Assembly: GCA_946414115.1 (NCBI GenBank)
Contig: CAMKNF010000140.1
Coordinates: 1-5,420, forward strand
Direction of reading: 5' to 3'
Source: an uncultured Ruminococcus sp.
GTDB lineage: Bacteria > Bacillota > Clostridia > Oscillospirales > Acutalibacteraceae
Length of the DNA stretch: 5,420 nt
The first letter of the stretch is position 1. The number at the start of each line of letters is the position of its first letter. Of the stretch, positions 1 to 4,682 are shown in pieces. The translations under genes and the position numbers were made by a program. The notes below the pieces were generated by a model. The model saw nothing but the letters and a program-made list of their open reading frames with translations. It had not been told where the DNA came from and ran no database searches.

Positions 1-277
1 TTACGCTGTCCGGGATTGTTATGCTTGTTAAACTTTCACAGTATTCGAAAGCAGAAGCACTGATGCTTGTAACCTTGTAACCATTAAGTTCACTCGGAAT
101 TACAATTTCGGTGTCAGAACCTATATATTTTGTAATTCCCACTGTGCCATCATCAAGTATTGTATATCCATAATCACCGCTTGTCAACGCACTGACAGTA
201 AACGGAGCGCAGAGTACAATGCTCATCAGCATTACAGCAGTTAACAGTGCCGAAACTGTTTTTGTTAATTTCCTCAT
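1..277 (-). CDS. Secreted BspA-type leucine-rich-repeat protein, N-terminal fragment
   Basis: The first 92 codons of a gene that continues past the left edge. The start ATG (277-275) has an AAGGAGG site at 292-286, 8 nt away, which fixes it. Residues 1-30 form a classic signal peptide: basic MRKLTK, a hydrophobic core around LLTAVMLMSIVL, and a cleavage site after TVSA. The mature protein opens with SGDYGYTILDDGTVGITKY and EIVIPSELNGYKVTSI. This is the entry into the BspA/Treponema-type LRR_5 repeat, whose first unit (SASAFEYCESLTSITIPDSV, 73-92) is visible. Such proteins are exported and usually act at the cell surface in adhesion or substrate or host binding; the role here is inferred from the family only, and any C-terminal anchor, dockerin or catalytic domain is out of view. 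An in-frame ATG at 337 would add 20 residues but lacks sensible ribosome-site spacing, so it was not chosen. Confidence 0.88.
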   Translation of the reverse strand, partial: MRKLTKTVSALLTAVMLMSIVLCAPFTVSALTSGDYGYTILDDGTVGITKYIGSDTEIVIPSELNGYKVTSISASAFEYCESLTSITIPDSV

Positions 278-292
278 TTTATTTTCCTCCTT

Positions 293-326
293 AAAAATTA
301 AAAAGTGCACAGCCGAAGCCACGCAC
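293..326 (-). terminator. Terminator-like attenuator hairpin abutting the ribosome site of the LRR gene
   Basis: On the minus strand GTGCGTGGC (326-318), loop TTCG, GCTGTGCAC (313-305) make a 9-bp stem with three G-U pairs, followed by TTTTTAATTTTT (304-293). The AAGGAGG ribosome site begins at 292. The hairpin plus U-tract has the form of an intrinsic terminator inside the 5' leader. This fits transcription attenuation controlled by the upstream junction, which is an inference. Confidence 0.6.
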
Positions 327-332
327 GAAAAA

Positions 333-430
333 CGCATAGCTCCTTTTGCTGCGACACAAATTGCAATACCCGAACAAGTATGCTTAACAGAGCATGCATT
401 TTTACCGAAATAAAAATACACACTTGTTCG
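333..430 (-). ncRNA. Structured 5' leader (candidate riboswitch or cis-regulatory RNA) of the LRR gene
   Basis: On the minus strand the leader folds into a tight three-way junction. P1 is a perfect 9-bp stem, CGAACAAGT (430-422) with ACTTGTTCG (379-371). P2 is an 11-bp stem, TGTATTTTTAT (420-410) with GTAAAAATGCA (405-395), capped by a UUCG tetraloop. P3 is TGCT (394-391) with AGCA (384-381). Only G421 and U380 are unpaired at the junction. A fourth hairpin follows at 353-333 (CGCAGC with GCT-AT-GCG, loop AAAAGGA). Both wobble positions in P2 are G-U on this strand and A-C on the other, so the RNA is minus-sense. I do not recognise a known riboswitch class; the ligand, if any, is unknown. Confidence 0.6.
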
Positions 431-461
431 AAAAAAATTATTCAATTTGTTTCGTAAGTAT

Positions 462-490
462 ATTGTACCACTATTTTTCAGAATTGTAAA
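462..490 (-). promoter_or_regulatory. Sigma-A promoter of the LRR gene
   Basis: Read on the minus strand, TTTACA (490-485) is separated by exactly 17 nt from TACAAT (467-462). Each hexamer is one base from consensus. Transcription would begin near 455 and give a leader of about 180 nt before the LRR start codon at 277. Confidence 0.75.
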
Positions 491-549
491 CATTTATCAC
501 GTAATTTTGCAAAGAATTTTATTAGTATTGTTTAATCTACCCACTTTAA

Positions 550-630
550 TGTAGGGAACGGTCTTGACCGTTCCGAGTCGGTTAAGAGTTGGCTTGTAAA
601 TCAGCGGAACAGTCAAGACTGTTCCCTACA
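550..630. repeat. Paired palindromic intergenic repeat (MITE- or REP-like)
   Basis: Two 25-bp arms in inverted orientation, starting TGTAGGGAAC (550-559) and ending GTTCCCTACA (621-630), surround a 31-bp centre. Each arm is itself a 9-2-9 palindrome: GGAACGGTC/GACCGTTCC in the left arm and GGAACAGTC/GACTGTTCC in the right. The arms differ only at positions that keep each small palindrome intact, plus the central dinucleotide, which reads TT in both when compared in the same orientation. No ORF lies inside. A small non-autonomous element or a REP-type unit is the likeliest reading; no clean target duplication was seen. Confidence 0.65.
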
Positions 631-706
631 CTGATTAATATCAAAACTGATTTTTATTTCATACAATATATGTATTTTTAGATTTGACACGGCACTATGG
701 AAATGT

Positions 707-734
707 TTGTTTGCTACTATAATGATGGTATAAT
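707..734 (+). promoter_or_regulatory. Candidate extended -10 promoter upstream of the SpoIIQ-like gene
   Basis: TATAAT at 729-734 is preceded by TG at 726-727, an extended -10. A weak -35, TTGTTT (707-712), lies 16 nt upstream. A second TATAAT at 718-723 has no partner. The distance to the start codon (about 175 nt) is long, and I found no convincing sigma-F motif nearer the gene, so assignment is tentative. Confidence 0.35.
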
Positions 735-757
735 CGGTATTGTTTAATAATTACAGC

Positions 758-781
758 GGACACGGCACGCCGTGTCCCTAC
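758..781. repeat. 9-2-9 palindrome followed by CTAC, same repeat family
   Basis: GGACACGGC (758-766), AC, GCCGTGTCC (769-777), then CTAC. The architecture (20 bp, two 9-bp arms, 2-nt centre, then CTAC) matches the two palindromes at 554-574 and 606-626, but the arm sequence differs. A partial copy of its first arm, GACACGGCAC, lies at 686-695. It sits in the probable leader of the SpoIIQ-like gene. Confidence 0.55.
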
Positions 782-847
782 GACTGTAAAGGAAACGTTT
801 GTGCAAAATCGTTGTGAGCGACAGTATTATCCGTCATTTTTCGTAAT

Positions 848-888
848 CAGATTTAATTTGAAAAATCTGTATAAACAGAGTATCTCTG
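848..888 (+). other. Two small hairpins just upstream of the SpoIIQ-like gene
   Basis: CAGATTT (848-854) pairs with AAATCTG (863-869), and CAGAG (876-880) pairs with CTCTG (884-888) across a TAT loop. They lie immediately before the GGAGG ribosome site at 903-907. They may be mRNA leader structure or operator-like dyads; no role can be assigned. Confidence 0.3.
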
Positions 889-914
889 ACAATAATAATT
901 GCGGAGGTGCTTAT

Positions 915-1661
915 ATGAGCGATTATTATAACAGAAACAGAGGGCGCAAAAAACGCAGCCGCAGAGAAAAAATCGGCTTTTATACTGCGTTTTCAATCTG
1001 CCTTATAGCCGTTAGTATGGCGATTTACTCAACATACAACACGATGTCCGTTCCGCAAAAGGCGACAAATCCGCAGACGGAAACCACGCAGGCACAGCAG
1101 GTGAATCAGGTTGTTACGGGAGTTAAGGAAACGCTTGCCGAGCCGAAGCTTGACTCGACAATTCCGAAGGTGACCGCCGTTTCGCAGGAGGATACTACTA
1201 AAACTTCAACTACCGAACCTTCCGAGGACGCACTTGAAACTATGCTTTCAACCGACCTTACACTTACCTATCCGCTGAAATCGAACAACATTCTTCGTGA
1301 GTTCAGCAAGGAGAGCGTGTATTTTAAAACGCCAAACGTCTGGAAGCCTCATCTCGGCGTTGACTTTGCAGGCGAACTTGGTGACGACGTTTGCGCAATG
1401 GCTGGCGGTGCTGTGACAAAGGTGAGCGAGGACAGAATGTACGGCAAAACCGTTGAAATATCGGCAAATGACGCCGTATGCATTTACAGCGGTCTGGGCG
1501 ACATAAGCGTAAGCGAGGGCGACTCGGTTACGGCAGGCGACAAAATCGGCACTGTCGGCTCGGTACCTTATGAGGCGAGCGACAAAAACCACATTCACGT
1601 TGCCGTAAAGGTGAACGGCAACTATGCCGACCCGCTTTCATTCATCGGCAACAACAGCTGA
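915..1661 (+). CDS. SpoIIQ-like membrane-anchored M23/LytM-domain protein
   Basis: 248 residues starting at ATG 915, preceded by GGAGG (903-907) with 7 nt spacing. An upstream in-frame GTG at 801 has no ribosome site and would add an implausible 38-residue extension. The N-terminus is strongly basic (RGRKKRSRREK, 9-19), followed by one transmembrane segment (about 21-38), a low-complexity Thr/Gln/Glu linker (about 45-115), and a C-terminal LytM domain (about 118-244). The zinc-site motifs are complete: H146xxxD150 (PHLGVDFAG) and H226xH228 (NHIHVAVK). The stretch YSGLGDISVSEGDSVTAGDK (191-210) matches the SpoIIQ type. In sporulation, SpoIIQ sits in the forespore membrane and zips with SpoIIIAH across the septum. 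Retained metal ligands, unlike the degenerate B. subtilis protein, allow an active endopeptidase. An ordinary M23 peptidase cannot be excluded. Confidence 0.8.
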   Translation: MSDYYNRNRGRKKRSRREKIGFYTAFSICLIAVSMAIYSTYNTMSVPQKATNPQTETTQAQQVNQVVTGVKETLAEPKLDSTIPKVTAVSQEDTTKTSTTEPSEDALETMLSTDLTLTYPLKSNNILREFSKESVYFKTPNVWKPHLGVDFAGELGDDVCAMAGGAVTKVSEDRMYGKTVEISANDAVCIYSGLGDISVSEGDSVTAGDKIGTVGSVPYEASDKNHIHVAVKVNGNYADPLSFIGNNS

Positions 1662-1675
1662 ATTTGAACGCATAA

Positions 1676-1784
1676 TTTATAATGCATAGTGCATAATTAT
1701 TAGTAAGAAACATTTGCATTATAGTCGTTCCCTACGCTTGTTTGTGAGTGTTTAATTCCGCATTACGCATTCTGCATTAATAAA
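1676..1784. repeat. Degenerate inverted-repeat element downstream of the SpoIIQ-like gene
   Basis: The left end, TTTATAATGCATAGTGCATA (1677-1696), resembles in inverted orientation the right end at 1752-1784, whose reverse complement begins TTTATTAATGCAGAATGCGT. The interior carries GTTCCCTAC (1727-1735), identical to the edge of the repeat at 621-629. No coding potential is visible. It is probably a decayed MITE or composite of small repeats between the gene stop and its terminator. Confidence 0.4.
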
Positions 1785-1819
1785 GCAAGCCCTCGTTTCG
1801 TTTCAGGGGCACAAAAAAT

Positions 1820-1851
1820 ACGGAGGATACAATCTTGTGTCCTCCGTTTTT
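1820..1851 (+). terminator. Strong intrinsic terminator, probably bidirectional
   Basis: ACGGAGGATACA (1820-1831), loop ATCT, TGTGTCCTCCGT (1836-1847) form a 12-bp stem with a single T-G pair, followed by a T-run to 1851. An A-run at 1813-1818 provides a U-tract for the opposite strand. It sits between the plus-strand SpoIIQ-like gene and the convergent minus-strand small ORF and kinase unit, so it can end both. A shorter GC hairpin lies just upstream (GCCCT at 1789-1793 with AGGGGC). Confidence 0.85.
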
Positions 1852-1922
1852 GTGTGATTTTATGTCAAATGAAAAATAACCTAAATTATATTTTCAAAAT
1901 TAAAATTCCTCAAAATAAATGA

Positions 1923-1994
1923 TTATCTTTCACTCTCGTGCCATTCTTCGTTACCGAAGATAAAATCATCAAGATCCATAACGATGAATTTCAT
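1923..1994 (-). CDS. Small ORF, 23 residues, function unknown
   Basis: Starts ATG (1994-1992) behind a near-perfect AAGGAGGT (2008-2001) with 6 nt spacing. It reads MKFIVMDLDDFIFGNEEW then HESER and stops TAA. The peptide is acidic and soluble, with a hydrophobic-acidic pattern and no signal peptide. It begins 57 bp after the stop of the kinase-like gene on the same strand, and a TATAAT sits just upstream (about 2019-2024) with only a poor -35. The terminator at 1820-1847 can end this transcript. The start MKFIVMDLDD loosely recalls the first strand of HAD-type proteins, so it could be the stub of a lost gene as well as a real microprotein. I do not recognise a family. Confidence 0.45.
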   Translation of the reverse strand: MKFIVMDLDDFIFGNEEWHESER

Positions 1995-2051
1995 ATTCAC
2001 ACCTCCTTCATAAACATTATAGTATATTCAGGAAATGGTCATATATGCAGG

Positions 2052-2678
2052 TTATTTTTGATTGAGAATATTAAGATAGCTCAAAATAATCTCAACAGCC
2101 TGTTCGGTTGAAATATGTGTGCTGTTAATACACAGGTCGTAGTTATCAGCCAGACCCCATTTTTTACCTGAATAAAAGCTGTAGTAATTTGCTCTTGCTT
2201 TATCTGCTTTGATAACCGCCTGTTTAGCCCTTGCAGGATCTATATCACGTCTGTCAACAGCTCTTTTTACTCTGCTGTCAATATCTGCATAAATAAATAC
2301 CTTCACAATATTCGGATTATCCTTCAACACATAATCGGCGCATCTTCCGACTACTACAAAATTTTCCTTCTCTGCAAGCTCTTTAATAATCTTATGCTGT
2401 AAAATATAAAGGCGGTCATTTACGGGCAAATCACCCATTGACGAAAAACCGTTGCCGTAGTTGTAAAGCCCTACTGACAGCGAATACAAAAGGCTGTTGG
2501 TAGCCTTTTCGTCAACCTCTTCAAACACTTCGGGACAAACGCCGCTTTCTTTAGCGGCAAGCGAAATGAGCTCTTTATCATAGAATGGAATTTCAAGCTT
2601 CTTTGCAAGGGCTTCGCCTATTTCGTGTCCGCCCGAACCAAATTGTCTTGTTATTGTGATAATTTTATCGCAGCTCAT
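2052..2678 (-). CDS. Cytidylate-kinase-like family protein (P-loop)
   Basis: 208 residues, ATG at 2678 with AAGGAG 8 nt upstream. The N-terminus ITITRQFGSGGHEIGEAL (7-24) is the variant P-loop typical of the cytidylate-kinase-like family (Pfam Cytidylate_kin2 type), where GSGGxxIG replaces the usual GxxxxGKS/T. It is followed by IPFYDKELI (30-38), VVVGRCADYVL (108-118), a basic lid-like segment RVKRAVDRRDID (136-147), and the family C-terminal pattern YYSFYSGKKWGLADNYDLCI (about 164-183). Length is normal for the family. Members are predicted NMP-kinase-fold proteins; many clostridial genomes carry such copies beside the housekeeping cmk, and their true substrate is mostly unproven. The gene is monocistronic or followed by the small ORF at 1923-1994. 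CMP phosphorylation is an inference from family, not shown here. Confidence 0.85.
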   Translation of the reverse strand: MSCDKIITITRQFGSGGHEIGEALAKKLEIPFYDKELISLAAKESGVCPEVFEEVDEKATNSLLYSLSVGLYNYGNGFSSMGDLPVNDRLYILQHKIIKELAEKENFVVVGRCADYVLKDNPNIVKVFIYADIDSRVKRAVDRRDIDPARAKQAVIKADKARANYYSFYSGKKWGLADNYDLCINSTHISTEQAVEIILSYLNILNQK

Positions 2679-2760
2679 TTCTTCAGCTCCTTCGGTATTT
2701 GCATTGTAAACACCACAACGCAGGATTATTATTCTAATACGCCATAATGTTTACATCTAT

Positions 2761-2769
2761 ATAATAACA
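2761..2769 (-). promoter_or_regulatory. Candidate extended -10 element of the kinase-like gene
   Basis: On the minus strand TGTTATTAT (2769-2761) is an extended -10 (TGn-TATTAT). No good -35 is found at 16-18 nt. Transcription would start near 2754, about 75 nt before the ATG. The rest of 2770-2936 is AT-rich with no ORF; the only other dyad noted is TACAAA/TTTGTA at 2806-2818. Confidence 0.35.
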
Positions 2770-2934
2770 CATTTTTTGAAAAAATCCAGTGCTTTACAAG
2801 AAAATTACAAAATTTGTACATTCTAAATAAATATTCTTGTTACATATTATACAAAACCACAATATAAATATTCCGGTTATTTATAAAAATAATAATTATC
2901 TTTTGTCTGCTAAACGATAATATCAAATAATATA

Positions 2935-3026
2935 CGAAAAAAGGAGCTGTCAAATGCGGCTTGAATAGTCATAATCTGCATATTAATTATGCAAAATACG
3001 GTTTCAAACGCTTTTCAGGCAGCTCC
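2935..3026 (-). terminator. Oversized terminator-like hairpin after spoVFB
   Basis: On the minus strand GGAGCTGCC (3026-3018) pairs with GACAGCTCC (2951-2943) in a 9-bp stem with one wobble, followed by TTTTTT (2942-2937). This is the expected end of the spoVFA-spoVFB transcript, 25 bp after its stop codon. Instead of a small loop the stem encloses 66 nt. These contain a nested GCATA/TATGC hairpin (2978-2992) and partial pairing of TTGAA (2961-2965) with TTCAA (3003-3007). The plus-strand side is also T-rich after 3026. Confidence 0.6.
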
Positions 3027-3051
3027 CTGTTTGTTTTCTTTTTATTGATTT

Positions 3052-3624
3052 TCATTCGTAAACGGGCATATATTGCTCATATTTGAGCGCATATTCTGCA
3101 CAAATCGGCAGTTTGTCAAAATCTGCTACAAGCGAGTTCGGTTTTTTAACATAGTCGTCCTGCTTCATCGGCACAAAGAATATATTTTTTGTGTTCATCA
3201 GTCTGCCTATGTTCTGCGCAGACGCCCCGAGTGCGTCGTTTGTTGCTACACAGAGCAATACCGGACGAAGTATTCTTAAATGTGATTTTGCCGCCATTGT
3301 CACCGATGTGTCGGTAACTCCGAGCGAGAGCTTTGCAAGCGTATTTCCTGTGCAGGGCGCAATTATTAACAAATCGCACATTTCTTTAGGTCCGAGCGGC
3401 TCTGTCTGTACGGCAGTGTGGAGCACACGTTCCCCTGTAATTTCTTCTGCTTTTTTTACCATTTCCTCTGCCCTGCCGAAGCGTGTGTCGGTTGAGTAGG
3501 CGTTCTGCGACATAATCGGGATTACCTTATAGCCTGAATCAACTAACCTCTGCATCTGCAAAAAGGCTTTTGAAAAGGTGCAAAAGGAACCGCACATTGC
3601 AAAGCCTATGGTTGCTTTTGTCAC
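3052..3624 (-). CDS. spoVFB: Dipicolinate synthase subunit B
   Basis: 190 residues from a GTG start (3624-3622). The start is set by AGAGGAGG ending 7 nt upstream and by homology beginning at TKATIGFAMCGSFCTF; a longer frame to 3693 only adds out-of-family residues read through spoVFA. It is a flavoprotein-fold protein: GFAMCGSFCTF (7-17) forms the flavin or phosphate loop, and IIAPCTGNTLAKLSLGVTD (87-105) and LLCVATNDALGASAQNIGRL (123-142) are DpaB hallmarks. With subunit A it oxidises the dihydrodipicolinate-pathway intermediate made by DapA to dipicolinic acid in the mother cell, for accumulation with calcium in the spore core. The GTG overlaps the spoVFA stop (GTGA), implying translational coupling and matched amounts of the two subunits. 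Length agrees with the family (about 200). Confidence 0.95.
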   Translation of the reverse strand: MTKATIGFAMCGSFCTFSKAFLQMQRLVDSGYKVIPIMSQNAYSTDTRFGRAEEMVKKAEEITGERVLHTAVQTEPLGPKEMCDLLIIAPCTGNTLAKLSLGVTDTSVTMAAKSHLRILRPVLLCVATNDALGASAQNIGRLMNTKNIFFVPMKQDDYVKKPNSLVADFDKLPICAEYALKYEQYMPVYE

Positions 3625-4496
3625 CTGTAAACCTCCTCTATAATGTTGAAAACTGTTGTTTTTATTATTTCTCCTGCGGTCTTTGGCGCACATTTTCCCG
3701 GTAGTGACAATGCTCTTACCGCATCAAGCCTGAATTTGTGCGCCGCCTCAAAGTCAACCCCTCCCGGTGCTGAGGCAAGGTCAATTATCAGCGTGTTTCT
3801 GTCGGTATTCATAAGCAGGTCTTTGTCAAAAATCAATGACGGCACTGTGTTGAACACAATGTCGTAACCTCTTATGCTCTTCAGCATTCGTGTGTCACGT
3901 GATTTATATCCGAGGGCGGTAATATATGCAAAGTCACTTTCCTTGCGGGAGCATACCGTTACGTCTGCTTCAAGCGAATGCAGGCTTTTGGAGAGGACTT
4001 TTCCTATTCTGCCAAAGCCGACTACAAGGCATTTACTGCCCGAAATCGTCCCCTCATACCTGTTCATTGCACATTCAATTGCGCCCTCGGCTGTCGGCAA
4101 TGCGTTGAGAATCGCAAATTCTTCTTTTGCGGCATAGTCGAAAATACGAGCGTTTTTTAGCTCGGGATAAGCCTTTATGAATTTGTCACGCATTGAAACA
4201 AAAACAGGCTTTGTCATAAGCTCGCTTGTTTCTTCGTCGGTGAGAATTACGTTTCTCTCGGAAAAAGGAGTATTTATACTGCGGTCTGCCCGAACTGACG
4301 GAAGCGGAAAAATCACAGCGTCGCTTTCAAAAATAGCAGTATGGACATCTGCAAGGGTGAGTGCGCCCATACTTGAAAGCTTGTCAAATCCTCCTAAAAT
4401 CACATCGCAGCAGCTGTCGGAAATCGATTTTGCAAGAAATAGCTGTCGTTTATCTCCGCCTACTATGCCAAACGCATTTATATCGCTTTTTTTCAT
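3621..4496 (-). CDS. spoVFA: Dipicolinate synthase subunit A
   Basis: 291 residues, close to the family length of about 300. The ATG at 4496 is the only sensible start, although its ribosome site is weak (GGGTG, 7 nt upstream). The N-terminus IVGGDKRQLFLAKSI (11-25) is typical DpaA. A Rossmann dinucleotide site follows at CLVVGFGRIGK (156-166, G160xG162xxG165), then FNTVPSLIF (215-223), DLASAPGGVDF (239-249) and the strongly conserved ALSLPGKCAPKTAGEII (262-278). It supplies the NAD(P)-binding part of the dipicolinate synthase that makes the spore-specific chelator from the lysine pathway intermediate. It leads a two-gene operon with spoVFB. In B. subtilis asd, dapG and dapA follow; here the operon ends after spoVFB. 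A sigma-K-like promoter lies about 75 bp upstream. Confidence 0.96.
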   Translation of the reverse strand: MKKSDINAFGIVGGDKRQLFLAKSISDSCCDVILGGFDKLSSMGALTLADVHTAIFESDAVIFPLPSVRADRSINTPFSERNVILTDEETSELMTKPVFVSMRDKFIKAYPELKNARIFDYAAKEEFAILNALPTAEGAIECAMNRYEGTISGSKCLVVGFGRIGKVLSKSLHSLEADVTVCSRKESDFAYITALGYKSRDTRMLKSIRGYDIVFNTVPSLIFDKDLLMNTDRNTLIIDLASAPGGVDFEAAHKFRLDAVRALSLPGKCAPKTAGEIIKTTVFNIIEEVYR

Positions 4497-4571
4497 ATAA
4501 AAACACCCGAAATATTCATTGTAACGGCATTAATACAATAAGCCGTATGTTTATATCCAAGTTTATATCAA

Positions 4572-4598
4572 TATAATATGCAGAGCTTTTTCAGGCGT
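4572..4598 (-). promoter_or_regulatory. Sigma-K-type sporulation promoter of spoVFA-spoVFB
   Basis: On the minus strand CATATTATA (4580-4572) fits the sigma-K -10 consensus CATAnnnTA exactly, and AC (4598-4597) lies 16 nt upstream as the -35. The predicted start near 4565 leaves a leader of about 70 nt, within which ACGGC (4546-4542) could pair with GCCGT (4528-4524). The B. subtilis spoVF operon is known to be sigma-K dependent, which supports the call. Confidence 0.65.
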
Positions 4599-4635
4599 GA
4601 ATTTTATATTTAGTGTTGAACATCCAGATTACCTG

Positions 4636-4663
4636 TTGCAAATCGAAAGAAATCTGTTATAAT
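4636..4663 (+). promoter_or_regulatory. Sigma-A promoter of the PBECR-type nuclease gene
   Basis: TTGCAA (4636-4641), 16 nt, TATAAT (4658-4663), with an extended-10 TG at 4655-4657 (TGT before TATAAT). The predicted start is about 4670, only about 13 nt before the ATG at 4683. The -10 overlaps the upstream ATG at 4662, which therefore cannot begin the protein made from this promoter. Confidence 0.75.
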
Positions 4664-4682
4664 GAAAGCAGGAAGTGATGGT

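Noticed and set aside
219..413. Plus-strand ORF of 64 residues
   Set aside because: Antisense to the signal-peptide region and structured leader of the LRR gene; no ribosome site and no family resemblance.
801..914. N-terminal extension of the SpoIIQ-like protein from GTG 801
   Set aside because: No ribosome site, non-family residues, and hairpins in the stretch; ATG 915 has GGAGG at 7 nt and begins the expected basic-TM start.
1248..1598. Minus-strand ORF of 116 residues inside the SpoIIQ-like gene
   Set aside because: Shadow frame of a well-supported LytM domain; no ribosome site.
2806..2818. TACAAA/TTTGTA dyad as an operator
   Set aside because: Short AT-rich dyad in an AT-rich spacer; expected by chance and not placed at the promoter.
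3625..3693. 23-residue upstream extension of spoVFB
   Set aside because: Lies within spoVFA coding sequence; GTG 3624 has a strong AGGAGG site and starts the conserved domain.
3073..4576. Several plus-strand ORFs opposite spoVFA and spoVFB
   Set aside because: Antisense shadows of two strongly recognised proteins; no ribosome sites or recognisable domains.
4662..4682. ATG 4662 as the start of the nuclease gene
   Set aside because: It lies inside the TATAAT box of the gene's own promoter.
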